From Liolophura sinensis (taxonomy: Eukaryota > Mollusca > Polyplacophora > Chitonida > Chitonidae), in contig NC_088302.1 in NCBI RefSeq assembly GCF_032854445.1, positions 46,042,645-46,106,644 of the forward strand: a stretch of DNA of 64,000 bases, given 5' to 3'. The stretch's first letter is position 1. Every line of letters begins with the position of its first letter. Positions 48,701 through 60,686 of the stretch are shown in pieces. The notes beneath the pieces are model-generated. The model was not told where the DNA came from, made no database searches, and worked only from the letters and a program-made list of their open reading frames with translations. The translations under genes and the position numbers were made by a program.

Positions 48701-51145
48701 CCATTCGCAGGTTGCCGTGCTGTGTGCTGCACACTAATATCACAAATACTGCCTACTGATTGTACAGGATTATCACCCCGTCAAATTCAGTTTATGCAAT
48801 GTGGACGAAACGTCGCTTCACATACGATTAGTTCATTTATTTATTTATTTCACTGGATTATCGCAGATCTCAAGATTTTTTCTCTTATATGGCGGAGGTC
48901 AGGTTAATGAGTGGGTGGACAATGCTATGCCCGGAGAGAAACCATTGATTTCCTGACTTAAAGCCGCAGCCAAAACAACAAGACCTGGATTCCAACACGC
49001 GACTTCATAGACCAAGGACCTGGTATAGTGGCAGCGAGGCAGCGCGTTAACCCATGTCAAGATATTGTATATACGATAGCATCGCATCGCCCTGTGCTTA
49101 CAGGTTATCGGCTTACATGGCTTTACCTAGATTTTGGCTCAGCAAATCCCCGAGGCTGCCTTTACGGTAGAAACGGTAAACACGTTAATTGTTCCATGCA
49201 GAAATGTAAACGATTTCCATAAAATCCTAATAGAAATCATTTTTTATCTACTTTAAGTTTTACTTGTATTAGGGACTGCATGGTACCGAATAGTTCATAG
49301 TCTTTAATGTATTTCTGCACTACATACTTATTTTGATTGACTTTAGAAGCCAAAGCCATGATTATTGCACTTGAAGAAAGGTAGTCTGGCTTATTCGTGG
49401 AGGAGTTGCAAAACGCAACCTCACTGGTGAAAGGGCCGTCTTCCGCGCAGACGGCCTACATTGTAACTTGTTTCATTTCTGTGGCCTTAATTGGTGAAGG
49501 CTGCATGTACGCATGTTCTTGGGTGCACGGAAACTTTGAAAAGGTTGCTTAGATAAGGTCATGAAACAAAAAACAATTCGTAGCCATAGACTAATATAGC
49601 AATATCTCAAAAAGAATTAGAGAAATTGAATAAGTAGATTAATGCTTTTAGTCTTATTCGTTCCTCAACAGGCGCCAAAGCATGGCTAAATTAAAGCGGA
49701 ATAGTATACAGAGAACCTCCTTTCGCAAGCTTAGTTTGAGTTAATTTGTTTCTAATCACTCGATGCAGTGTAGTTGATCATAATGGACAAAGGACTTAGA
49801 TATACATGTATATTGATATGGGATTAAATGATTTTAAAGCACAAGAGTTAACCACTGACACTGACAAGCGCAGTTAACTTTGCCACAGTCACGAAATTAT
49901 CTCCACAACACAGATACCCCATAATGTGGTTTTATCGTATTAGAAAACAGTGCTCAAGGCGGTACATTCATTTGTTGACTTTGTTCTACAAGGACATGCC
50001 ACTGGCTTTTTGCATTGGATAATGCAGTACCACGTAAGATAAATATGAACCGTTTGGTAAATAAAAACTGCCAAAGTGTTAGATAACATCCAATTAAATA
50101 TCGTGGCACAAGCTGAAAAATGTACACAAAACCGAGAGCTACATGATGTGTAGTTGTAAACTGGAAAACACATACACGAGTGATGACTGGCTATGTATAT
50201 ATAAACTGTACGTATAATCAGCTTATTAGTGAAGTGACAATACGGCATACCAAAGTCTATATTTAGAGTTTTGTGGTTCGCTGTGTCACCAGTGATGATA
50301 TTTCGAACTGTAGGATTGGGGTTTCCTTAATTTTGATCTTTTCTGGCCGGGCAACTATAGTTCACTAAGGACAGGGAAGGGGTGTTTCCAAGTTAAACAT
50401 GACAATGGCAGGCCTTTACACCACTTGACCTACCTTCACTTGTTTCAACCCGACTTTGCTCCTGATTCTGCCTTTTCATCTTGTATATATCGATACTGTC
50501 CTTTCGTAACCCGGGAAATGGTGCATTGAAAACACGGAGATTTTCCGCCTTCATTGGAGCATTCAGTTTCCCTTTCTTGGTTCTTGCTTCCCTACAATCG
50601 TCTAACGTCTCGGTTGAGGACATTTGAGTTGGAGAACTGGCCCCGTCTGACGGGCCGTTCAATTCCTCAGGGATAGAAACCCAGGCCAAGCTATGACCGG
50701 TAGATTTGTCATCTGCAATAGAATCTCGCGCGCAAACTTCGTCACATCCGGTGCTAGGGCGTGTGGGTAACGTAACTGGTGCGCCATCCTCGCTAGCGCT
50801 TCTCACAGAGCTTCTTTGATTGACATTTAAAAGAGGTACTTCTACCCATTTTACATTCGACTCACTAAGTCTTCTTGGCTGTTTGAATCTTTTAGCGTCT
50901 TCTGTTTGAATAAGGCTTGTGGTAGAAAGCCTTCTAGGCTTTTCGTCCTCTTGTGCATCGTCTTGTGTTTCTCCGGCGCAGGTTATGGAAATGTTGGGAG
51001 GCGTGTCTCCCTGTTGAAGCTTCTCCTCACTAACCAGTTTTACAGTGTCTGGTGTGTCACATAAACTTTCTTTGGAGTCCAGATCTGACTTAGGACCTCT
51101 GAAACATATAACACACATGGGAGAATTATACGACTTTCCACTCAT
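39712..51145 (-). CDS. Otopetrin-family proton channel, 8 exons
   Basis: Otopetrins are 12-segment proton-selective channels used in acid sensing and biomineralisation. Minus-strand exons, 5' to 3': 51145-50434, 45949-45824, 45603-45489, 44571-44376, 43788-43628, 43268-42914, 41668-41528, 40481-39712 (TAA). Twelve hydrophobic segments can be read, from FTILSGMYAMFLTILGAVLP (exon 3) through VFYIYMYGGSILFLG (exon 4), RFGLMHMVATNICVW (exon 6) and YPCSIEYSLICAG (exon 7) to the family-typical YVTFLLITNIAMW, NTFEAER and PLAIFFRFHSTVCL (exon 8). Exon 1 encodes about 237 polar, Ser/Arg-rich residues. Its ATG has a poor context. A strong acceptor (ttatatgtttcag, next base 51098) just inside means the true start may lie in an earlier exon. 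Exon 2 seems to lack one base; with it restored the protein would be about 858 aa. The exon 6 donor (GTCAGT) is weak. Confidence 0.88.
41160..41579 (-). repeat. 70-bp x6 array repeating the otopetrin exon 7 donor
   Basis: Six head-to-tail units of exactly 70 bp. The first on the minus strand is the real 3' end of exon 7 plus its donor (GATTTGTGCAG then GTATGTG). Equivalent positions fall at 41528, 41458, 41388, 41318, 41248 and 41178. Five units keep a GT donor (GTATGTG, GTACGTG or GTACATG); the unit at 41318 has lost it. Each unit repeats the coding segment for SPYLYPCSIEYSLICAG, with minor changes. Confidence 0.95.
44188..44413 (-). repeat. Displaced duplicate of the otopetrin exon 4 donor
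   Basis: The last 38 or so bases of exon 4 plus the donor (44371-44413, complement of TACCTCCGACTAGGTGCTGT then GGGTAAG) recur nearly unchanged at 44234-44276, about 137 bp further into intron 4. The copy keeps a GT (GTAATT). Flanking 'ttgtac..gttattcaa' blocks at 44188 and 44348 suggest that a somewhat longer segment was duplicated and then eroded. Confidence 0.85.
44516..44990 (-). repeat. 70-bp x6 array repeating the otopetrin exon 4 acceptor
   Basis: Six units of exactly 70 bp, plus a diverged seventh partial unit (44941-44990). Each contains the acceptor 'tctctgatttcag' and the first 56 bases of exon 4 (GTGTTTTACATCTACATGTA onward, encoding VFYIYMYGGSILFLGYVY). First bases after the AG fall at 44571, 44641, 44711, 44781, 44851 and 44921. 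Only the one nearest the exon body (44571) gives the open otopetrin frame. Confidence 0.95.
45824..45949 (-). CDS. Otopetrin exon 2, with apparent 1-nt frame break
   Basis: Acceptor 'cccttgtacag' and donor GTGAGT bound a 126-nt exon that is fully open in the frame set by exon 1 (DQYTAGTTIAESTGPPQ...). Exon 3 needs a different frame at the join: NELYIDKEVT then QSIFTILSGMYA. The two frames meet cleanly if one A is missing from the A-run, which is TTTT on the plus strand at 45860-45863. No alternative acceptor or donor with the right phase and without a stop was found. Either a homopolymer error or a true frameshift allele is possible. Confidence 0.7.
45950..50433. other. Intron 1 of the otopetrin gene
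   Basis: About 4.5 kb with no coding exon recognised. It contains a tRNA-like SINE head (46960-47045), a short tandem stretch of 'gctctaaa' type near 47540-47590, and a hairpin-capable inverted repeat GGCCGTCT...AGACGGCC near 49434-49456. The 102-codon minus-strand frame at 49940-50248 shows no family resemblance. Confidence 0.6.
46960..47045 (-). mobile_element. tRNA-like SINE head
   Basis: Read on the minus strand: 'caaatagcttagtgggatat' (A-box-like) and 'gtgggttcgagtcccgctct' (good B box). The tRNA-like half continues toward 46900, without a tRNA 3' end. It differs from the main SINE family here. It is unlikely to be a functional tRNA because no complete cloverleaf is apparent. Confidence 0.6.
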
Positions 51146-51949
51146 GGGTATATCAAATTACAAACTCATGCAACCTGACTCTTTTCCTCACTTATTGTTT
51201 AACCCGTTTATCAATTTGATAACCAGACACATCGGGCTCACCAATTAAAGACCAAGCATAATACACGAGTATGGCCTGCAGCATATAAAACAAATTAACT
51301 GATATAAAAATGTAACTAACATTCATAATCACAGATCACAATTACAAAGCATCTGTCCTGTAAATGCACTATAATAGAATACATGTATAGATAAAAATGA
51401 GAAACTTTCGAAATTACAGCGTCTGGAAGTCAGTGTTGATGGACACTACGACAGGCTGTTCATGGCCGGGCCTCAGCACAGTCGGCATCTTGTCAGCTAA
51501 GTTGTCACAGGGCATCAGGAATCACAATGAACAACGTTAGATAAGGTTTGGTTTATAAAGATCGACATTCTCCTGTGTTTGAGAACTGAGCCGGGGAGCA
51601 ATGGACCAATCGCCATGCTTTAGGGTGAGCATGGAAAGGAAGCGTCTGTTGGGTCTGGCTGGAGATCACGCTGTCCACACATGCCGTGCTGTGGTTATGT
51701 ACAACGTGACTCGGAATTCCTGTGGTGAAATCTTCACACAAAATACAATAACACCTGCATACAGCTGCAGTAGTGATTTAGGCCTACATTTGTACTGAAA
51801 ATGAGATGTGCGTGGTATTGTTTTCAGTTATATCATAACACTAAAAACAATTTTGGCAGGAACTAGTGTGGTTATAAATAGGTTGCTTGAGCCAAGTATG
51901 TTTCATGGAGCTCATTTGATGCTTATCACAATAGATTTTTCCATAGTAG

Positions 51950-52200
51950 TCATATAATACAACAGACTACACCATAGAGAGTAAGTTCAGAACATGGGCG
52001 ACAACGTTATAGCTGGCAAATGAACACAATATGTTACGGATATATTATTATATTGTGAAATCCGGCCTCTTGTCAATTTACCTCAGTCAGGGTTTTATTC
52101 CAACAGCTCATGTAGTCGACATAGCAGCGCAGACAACCCCTAGCAACATGGGTTAGGCAGAATTAAGTAAAACAATATGCAGTGATGTTAGCTGAAACTT
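51950..52200 (+). repeat. Dispersed repeat family R1, near-complete copy
   Basis: 'ccatagagagtaagttcaga', 'agctggcaaatgaacacaat', 'ggcctcttgtcaatttacct', 'cagggttttattccaacagc', 'gggttaggcagaattaagta' and 'atgcagtgatgttagctgaa' follow the order seen at 7551-7788. A second short start fragment follows at about 52235-52300. Confidence 0.7.
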
Positions 52201-53734
52201 CACTGCTCTAGAACTACTCAAATTGCAGGAATACAATATAAGAGACTAAAGTATAAAGAGTAAAACCGAAACACTGACGACAGTGTGAATTAAAGTTGCC
52301 AACTATAACACAACTGTTCCACAACTTCAGCGGATGAAATGCTTATGTGTATGACAAAATCCAAAAATAAATGGGAAAGTGTTGCAATATCAACGTTTGT
52401 GCTTGTAACCTGTATGCAGTTGCTACTCGGCCATGCTGTAAGATATGCATGGATATTACCTTCATTTATGCATGCATCACATCCTTATTTAAAACATTAT
52501 AATACGGTATATACCAAGAGGTGACCCTAAATATCCACCATACAAAATATCTTCAAATACTCTTTTCTTCTGAAAAAAAAATTATGTTTGCAAATAACTG
52601 TTCATGCTCTTTCATCTGATATTTGCATCATTTTTACGTTTTTTTTCTCCTTTAAAGCCATTTTAACGCCTTAAGAAGAAAGTTGTGAAGCTTTTTTTGT
52701 ACTTTTATATGTTAGGCCACTCCATATTTAAAAAATAGCATGTTTCTTTAAGCAGATTCATACAGCCTTCACGGAAGAACTTATTTTTCTTATTAGATTT
52801 TTTGCATGCCCCTTTCACAAAATTTGGTTATATGACGCCGGCCATGTTTATGGACTGGAGAAATCGGCCAGTGTCCACGGGTATAATCAACACACCCACC
52901 GGGATACATCGCTGAAAAGCCCGTGGCGTACGATTGCAAAGCAGTAGCTAATAAACCAAGTCTCTGCAGCATCCTTGCACATTAGTTGGATAAAGACTAT
53001 ATAATGCCCTGGACTAACTCAGGCAGTTCAGACAGCTCGCGATCATCGGGGGCGGTCAGGAAAACTTACAACATCCAATGGTTTTCCCTCGCTTATATGA
53101 ATGTAGACTAAAAGTTCAGTAATACACCAACACGTTGCAGTAAAATAAAAGCTATGTGGCTAGATTCTATGGTGGAGCCGCACTGATTCTCTTGCTTGTA
53201 AACAGATATTTTAATAGCTGTAAAAAGAACCCGTTTTTGAGTATGCGTTCGATCTTTGTCTGCAATTCATCAAGCTGCCATAGGAACGAACATCAAGTGG
53301 CTATATAGAGAATCTACAGTAGATACCCGTCCTTCGAATTTTCATACAAAGGAGGTATTCACTAAAATACCTGGCCGGGTCGCCAGCCGTAACCTCACGT
53401 TGTTAGTGATGCTGGATGTGACACTGGAGAGAATATATAGTAGCTGGTCTCTGAACAAACTATAAGTGTAGACCTATATATACATACATATTTTTTTTTA
53501 TATAAGATGATTTCATATTGGTATTCAGATATAGGCTAAAATACGAATCGGCAGTCATAGATTACTATACACATTTTGGTATGTGTACGTATATACAACC
53601 AGGTACTGTGGGAAGTATTTAAATACTGTGTAACTACTTCATGTGTATACCTGTATGCCAAGTATGCCAAAGTATTGCTTTGTGTCTATATTGCTAATAT
53701 CAACACATCTAAAGGACTAATTTAGCGTGGAAAA

Positions 53735-53945
53735 AGACCCCATAGTGGAAAGTAAAACGAAGAGCATTGTGACAGTGTGATAGTCAGCAAATGGTCACAC
53801 GAAAGCGTGAAATTGGGCTTCTTGTGAATTTCCCTTACGTACGGTTTTATTCTATCATTTCATGTAAATGTTTTATTAGTATAGCAACTTACATGACTTC
53901 ACACATAGCACCATTACCGACAACATGACGAAGGCATTAAAGTGG
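53735..53945 (+). repeat. Dispersed repeat family R1, diverged copy
   Basis: 'catagtggaaagtaaaacga', 'gcattgtgacagtgtgatag', 'gggcttcttgtgaatttccc', 'cggttttattctatcatttc', 'atgtaaatgttttattagta' follow the R1 order with more divergence than the other copies. Confidence 0.6.
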
Positions 53946-56900
53946 GGAGGAGGATATGTAAGCCTACATAGGCCAGTGACATTTTTATGAGAATTTATAG
54001 GCATCTAAAAACCCTAGATATACACACAAATCAACCGCTGCTCCGGTTATACATGTATGCAGATGGTAATGTACTCACGCCTGCACCGCCTGCCTCCCGG
54101 TGTTTTGACGTCGTTTTTTCCACAGGTTAAGCATTGCGTCTATTTGTTCGATACTGTCTCGTTATGCACGTATATGGGTTTGTCCCTTAACATACGTAAC
54201 CCCACTGGGCTACAGCTGTGGTATAACTCGTCTGAGTCGCTATAAGCCGATGTGGATCTTGGTACCGCACTTGGCGCAGAAGCTCCGGCAAACTATTGTT
54301 GATGGATATCTCAACTGGGTCATCCTTTTGAAGCACCTTGATTTCTTGCTCTATTGCTTTAGTGATCAACAGGGCTTAAACTCGGCGGTCATCCGAGGCC
54401 GACCTATGGTGGGCAGTAAAGGTTTGCGGCTGGTGACTGTGCCTTCATACTGTACCCCCAGTCTGCAGCTCCTCCCTCAGAGGCACGTCATCACCGCAGA
54501 CAGAGAAAAAGATTACCACTGAGGTGGAGAATTGAAGTACCTGTAACAAACATATCTCATGCACATGCGGATTCGTTAAAACACCTATTGCTGTTAACCC
54601 CCCCCCTCCCCCCCAGTCAGCCCAAGTCCCCGCTGGCTGTAGTATACTTGTATTACTGTCGACCTGGAGCTGTCACCATAAACGTTTCTCAGCGCAGCCT
54701 GAGGGCATATGCTCTGTGAGAATGTCAGCAAAAAACATCTGTCCAACATTACAGAAAACACTTAACCTTTTTTTCACTCGTTATTAGGCAGTAGGTCGTA
54801 CAGGTTACGTCTATATAGGTCTACAGGATGTCCACGGATTATATACTGAATATCTACATTAAAACGCAACAATAAGCAACGAATGAAGCATGTACGGCGG
54901 TCTGTTAGTGCCATTCGAAACTTCCCAGGTTTGACTTTCAAAATGTACCGGTATCACAAAGAACGGTGTACAGTATTGAATTGCACAAATATGGGCGCAA
55001 ATTGGTAAATTCAGCTGTATAAAATTCGAAACAAACATCGAAAAAGGTCTTGATGCACAGGTTTTCTCCTTTGCATCGCAGAGAAAACTTTTCTACCGTG
55101 GATTAAATGTTTACAGCGCAGAGAAAAATGTTTTCTACCGCGGAAAAAATTTTCCAGTCGGGAATTTTTTCAGTGGTGTAATGATACATTTCGAAGCAAA
55201 ACCTATGAATCATTGTAAATTACGGAGAATGTTAAAATTTGTACGACACTTATGGACTGCTGTGAGCCTGGACTGTCACGAGCACATCCTGCCATCAACC
55301 ATGCAGCCGCTCACAATTACAAATTCCATGTAACATCAGATCTTATATGTGTCTTTCTCGTCAGTGTATCACCGAGTGTTTTAGATCTGGCATCCCGCAT
55401 ATATACATGTACAAGTACCATCTTCATGAACGGGCATTTTCACTTCATATATCATTATAAAAGAGGTGCACTTAAGGTTTAAGCAATGAGCAAATCGAAA
55501 TTTGTAACTGAAACGAAGACAATCAATACCAACCCACCCCACCAAAAAGTCCTTGATTCAGTCAATTTTGATTTTTTGGACCACCAACCACGCTCCAACC
55601 GTACGATCCTACGAGATATCCTCATAATTACACTGTAATGCTGTAACTGCTGTAACTGTGTGTGCAAGTTGGACAAATAAAAAAGCTGCCCTATTTATAC
55701 AGAGATCTACAGCTGTACATCGTTTGAAAAAGAGAAAATCAAAACGGGAATTTATCTGTCATAATTAACAGTATTGTTAATAAATTTTACATTTCTTTAC
55801 TTTCATCTACTCTCATGATGGTAAAGTAGTGCGATCCTATTATATGTTAAAGGTGTAAAAAAACAAAAAACAAAAACAAAACAAGCAAACAATCAAACAA
55901 ACTCCCGTACCCTTTTGCGCTACTTGATAAATATCACCCGGTCCGTATAGAAGATAAATAATGTAGTTGGCATGTTTAGATAGGAACTATATGCGTATAG
56001 ATTTTTTGTTTTTGTTTTTAACATTTTAACTTGTTGACTTATGCACGAAAATGGCAACGACTTACGTCTTATTCATTTATGCTAATAAAAAAAATAAACA
56101 AAATGTAAACAACATTAATAGATTAATTTAAAGCTCTACTGTATTAGTGTTGTATGACAAATTCACAGCTGCTCAGAATGTATAGCCTACCGGTATACAG
56201 ATTAGCTATTTAAAGCTAAGTCCGTGAATTTGTCATTAATGGAATTTTCACTGAAGTAGCACTTTAATTAGAGTGTAAAAGGCCATATATATCATATATT
56301 CTGATGTAACCTAACACATTTTTAGTCCTAGCCTTATGCTAGTCTAATATAGCCTAGTTTCAAGAGATGTGAACAAAATAAAAAATCTTGTCCGTAACAG
56401 TTTCATATATAAGCTGATTTATCATAAATTATTACGATTTACAAGGCTACTGCACCGCAGCATTTACAGTTGTCTCTATTCCTTTCTATTTTGAAACCTG
56501 GGTTAACACTGGTCTGTAACTCAAGTCCCAGTGTCTTTCAGTTGATGTACGCTTGGTCTCCAGATAGTAGTGCCCTCTAGTGGTGGCGATATAGGCAGCG
56601 CACGTGTTGTTGTTGCAGGAGTCCGGGAGAAGTTATAGTATGTTCCTGTTTCTGAGGTTTGTCAACTTATGGATTGAGGTTCACGGGATTTTATACACAG
56701 GTTGCACACGAATGGCTTTAGAAAAGGGTGGGGCCTTAAACTCATCACAAATCTATTTGGGACATGACCCTTTATTAGTATCTGTAGATGAAAAAATAAT
56801 GAAGTACCGCTATAAACTCTAATCTACGCTCACAACTTGACGCCAGCCTGCACGGTGACCCAAGGCTGTGTACATCAATGACAGGTTATAATGCCGTCGA

Positions 56901-57410
56901 TATGTTTGTGGTCAAAACGTATTTTAAAGGTGAGATTTAAACGCCATGTCGATTGAATCTGCTCATGGAAACAGTGTTCGATCAATGCATGTAAGGGACC
57001 GCCACTAAGTAACGGATGTAAGTGTAGACTGGTATGCATGTCAAAAGTTATCCCCCTTTGCTCGCCTGTGACGAAATTCATTTTCGCGCATATTGGGTGG
57101 ATTTCATATTGTTAAAATGCTATTTTGCTTGTTTTCTTATTTTTTTCTGTGAAAGTTAGGTTTAGGAAATGAGGCAAAAGGGGCACGTTGGCAAAGACCT
57201 TGATGGTGTTACTTTTAATAACGTTTATATAACTTATATATTTTATTCATTCTTCTTCCACAGAACCTTCCAGCTTCGTCATAACTGATGCCACATGGGC
57301 TAACCGACGGAAGTCCCGTAGATATAAAGACTTCGCTGTTGGCGTGGATTTATTTTCTTTCGAAACGCATTCTGTGATAATTTTAAAATATATTTTGAAC
57401 TGGAAGAAAG

Positions 57411-59593
57411 ATGTCAGAGCTATTTGCAAAACTTGCATTTTACCCAACCCTTTTGTACACGATTACTATGTCAAAGTTCAGAGGTCGTCCGTGGTACACA
57501 AGAATTGATGACACCGTAATCCTTGGAGCTTTACCCCTGAAGCATATTGCCAGACAGGTAAGTGTAGAAAAACAAAAGACTGCATGAAATACTTAAATTT
57601 TAATCTATTGAATGTAGCTAATATATGACTTTAAAAATCTTTTATTCTCATTATACTGGTTGTCAGTTGATGAAAGTAGTTTAAGTTAATTACACGACTC
57701 TAATTTTAACATTTTAATGTTAAAATTCACGTACACCATGAAGAACGAAAGGAATTTATTCATACACACTAAGTGTAGTTATGAGACTTGATGTTAGTTC
57801 AAGTCCGGCTCATGCTGGCTTCCTCTCCGGCCGTACGTGGGAAGGTCTGCCAGCAACCTGCAGATGGTCGTGGTTCCCCCGAGCTCTGCCCCCTTTCCAC
57901 CCACCATAATGCTGGCCGCCGTCGTTTAAGTGAAATATTCTTGAGAACGGCGTAAAACACCAATCAAATAAATAAATAAATAAATAATATGAGACTTGAA
58001 GTCATATGTATTCCTGTACTTATTTTATTTGCTTGGTGTTTTACGCAGTACTCAAGAATATTTCACTTAAACGACGCAGCCAGCATTATGGTGGGAGGAA
58101 ATCTGTATTCATATATGTGTTTTTTTTTATGACGTTGTTTCCTGAATTTCACTGTTCACAGTTGATAGAGGATGAAAATGTGAAGGGGTTGGTCACTATG
58201 AACCAAAAACATGAAACAAAGCAGCTTATTTATACCACGGAGGTGAGACTGAGACGTTATACTTGCAAAAAGTTTGTTAGTACCGGCATATATTTGAAAA
58301 CGAATATAGAGAAACATGCCATTATAAAGGTGAGAAATTCTTGATTACAATCAAATAGATACATGTATGTAAACGAATGTGGAAAACATCACACTTGTTT
58401 AATATATGTTTTGTTGTTATTGGTAATCAGTCTTTGCAGGATAATTAGCAGTACCCATTTCTGATCGTTTTGTGCTTATTTACTAGGAATGGCAGAAATT
58501 AGGTGTGCAACAGCTGTGGACCAGTGTTGTGGACTTTGTTGGGACACCTGACTCCACACAGCTCCAGCAAGCACTAGACTTCATACAGTATCACAAAGAG
58601 CGTGGGAACAGTGTGTATGTCCACTGCAAGGCAGGCAGGACAAGAAGTACCACCGTGGTGGCTTGCTACCTTATACAGGTAAGGGAATTGAGTCATTGGA
58701 AAATGGTTATGGTGCTTGCCTTACAGCTCCCAGGGCACACGAGACATGGGTTCAATCCCATTCCCTGACAGAGAGTTTTTCAAGAGTTCTCAACGTCTAT
58801 TATTCACAGAACCTTAGTGACAATAAGCAGTCGGCAGTGCTCACTGGTGTAGCCTTGTGACCATATGCCTTTCATGCATCAGAATATGTGACCACATGCC
58901 TTTCATAGATCAGAACATGTGACCACATGCCTTTCATGGATCCGAATATGTGACCACATGCCTTTCATGGATCAGAATATGTGACCACATGCCTTTCATA
59001 GATCAGAATATGTGACCACATGCCTTTCATGGATCAGAATATGTGACCACATGCCTTTCATGGATCAGAATATGTGACACCTGGAAAAGTTCGGCAGTAT
59101 GACGTCTTAAAGATTTCCTTATTTGATATTTTTAATTTATATATTTTCATATTTTTTGTAATAGGTAAAATAGAACATTGCTCTTGGAGGTTGAAGTTAA
59201 CTTATGCCCATGCCATTTGATTATTAGTGACTAGTAACTATTATTGATTAGTGGGTTTATGGTTATCAGATTGGCCTCCTCTATGTATAGTGTGTAATTG
59301 TGAGGTTTCCCAAAAACTCAGATCCTTTACTCACATCGATTGTCAAAGAAGCTAGTCTTCAGTAGAGTGGAAAAAAAGCCCCCAAAAAACATTGGCCTGT
59401 GGCGTGTGTAATTAGGTTGAAAAAATTTGACTATTAGTTTGGTGTCCAGGTATAGTTAAGGTCTTAATTCTTCCAGACCAATCATTGGAGTCCAGAAAAA
59501 GCCGTTGCCTTTATTAAGATGAGGAGACCACATATTGTATTGATGAACGTGCACTGGAAGTGTATACAGCAGTTTTACGATAGGAGTAGATGA
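57411..59593 (+). CDS. PTPMT1: PTPMT1: mitochondrial phosphatidylglycerophosphate phosphatase
   Basis: Dual-specificity-type phosphatase of the mitochondrial inner membrane, matrix side. It converts phosphatidylglycerophosphate to phosphatidylglycerol in cardiolipin synthesis. Exons 57411-57557, 58162-58242, 58487-58678 and 59477-59593 (TGA) join in phase 0 to 178 aa (human 201). The N-terminus has the family FYPTLLYT segment, followed by WYTRIDDTVILGALPL. The P-loop HCKAGRTRS puts the catalytic Cys at 123 and Arg at 129, matching CX5R. Asp92 (VVDF) is the likely general acid. Exon 4 (NHWSPEKAVAFIK) matches the conserved WSPEEAV-type segment. The start ATG has A at -3. A pogo-type transposon begins 284 bp after the stop. 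Confidence 0.93.
57795..57990 (+). mobile_element. SINE copy in PTPMT1 intron 1
   Basis: Sense copy from the B box ('agttcaagtccggctcatgc') through 'gcttcctctccggccgtacg', 'cataatgctggccgccgtcg' and 'gtgaaatattcttgagaacg' to a long AAAT tail. It faces the fragment at 58018-58100 tail-to-tail. Confidence 0.9.
58018..58100 (-). mobile_element. SINE fragment in PTPMT1 intron 1, inverted
   Basis: 'ttattttatttgcttggtgt', 'tttacgcagtactcaagaat', 'atttcacttaaacgacg', 'ccagcattatggtgggagga'. It is the reverse complement of the 3' part of the neighbouring copy and lies 61 bp upstream of exon 2. Confidence 0.85.
58690..58775 (+). mobile_element. tRNA-like SINE fragment in PTPMT1 intron 3
   Basis: 'tggttatggtgcttgcctta' (A-box-like) and 'catgggttcaatcccattcc' (B-box-like), spaced as in a tRNA-derived head. 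Only this head is visible. Confidence 0.5.
58857..59078. repeat. 31-bp minisatellite in PTPMT1 intron 3
   Basis: Seven copies of GTGACCACATGCCTTTCATG followed by GATCAGAATAT, very similar to one another. The array starts about 180 bp after the exon 3 donor and does not resemble exon sequence. Confidence 0.95.
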
Positions 59594-60686
59594 AGGGATT
59601 CTTAACTCAGACGTGTAAGTTGACGTTATTATATTCAGCTGACAAGAAGGTATACGTGCATTATTTAATGTTGGGCTGGTGTACCGCGGTACATTCCTTG
59701 CAGGTATGTGAGGCTTGTCTGTGTGTACAACACAGATCACCCGAGACAGTCGCTATACTTTTGCAACTAATTTCGACATTATTCCATGCCTAAGTGTGAC
59801 TTTTCGACTGCAGTAGCACAATGCAGTGTACTGTAAAGTTACACTGTCTAAAATAGATGTCTTGATCCATAGGCCTAGGGGGAAGGTGGGGCAATGTGGC
59901 ACACTTAACTGTAAACATCTTAGGTGTTACGTATATCCACCAAATTGGAGTTGTAACTAATATTATACTCTAATTTTATAACTATAAAATAATGTTCACT
60001 GTATGTGTATTTGCCAATTTTAATTCAGGTACAAGCACGTTAAAAAAGGAGTGTGAATTTCCCATTTTGCCCCATATATGGGGCAGATTGCTACAACGTC
60101 TGGGGCAAAATGAAACGAATGTTCCATATCGCACAAACCCACAAGAGGACACAAAATGTCAAAATCCGAGGTAGAGTTCAAATTTATTCTCTTCAGCATT
60201 AGCACAAATATGATTGGGATATTCTTCACCTTGGAAATCACTGCTTTGTTTACGTCATTCGGTTTGTTGGAGGAAAAGACAACCAAACAAACGCGCAACA
60301 ATAGGCAAACATTCATTATAAGTTGAAAAAGTCTGATCTTTACTGTTCGCAATCAGACACAAAAATCACAAGTAAAGATGACCTCGACATCACTAATACT
60401 TGCACAAGCTGGGTGCGCCCAGTTAAAGCAAGTAGAACATTGTATCATTCCGTCCTGCATACTTGTGCTCCACAGTTCCAAACAGTAAATACATTCTGTA
60501 TCTTCGTTCACCCTTGTCACTGATCTTTCAGGTATTGGTCACTTCTTCGCATGGTTTCTCCTACTCGCATCCAACGGCGAACTGTTATCAGTTGGCTTAT
60601 CCTTCGTTAAGTTTCTTTTGCCAGATGGATTCTTCCTGCTATTTGTGGTATTTTGTGAGCTACCCTGCGCGTTCATAAAACTTTGT

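Larger units (their letters stand above)
51146..57410. other. Divergent intergenic region between the otopetrin gene and PTPMT1
   Basis: Both genes are read away from this stretch, so it should contain both promoters and any 5' non-coding exons. Copies of dispersed repeat R1 lie at 51950-52200 and 53735-53945, with a short piece near 52235-52300. There is a poly-C run at about 54600-54615 and an A/C-rich simple stretch near 55855-55905. No further coding exon could be supported. Confidence 0.6.

Noticed and set aside
50393-50433. End of the 250-codon minus-strand frame (GRSSGVKACHCHV)
   Set aside because: A good donor (GAAG then GTAGGT) at 50434/50433 and phase match to exon 2 mark this tail as intron.
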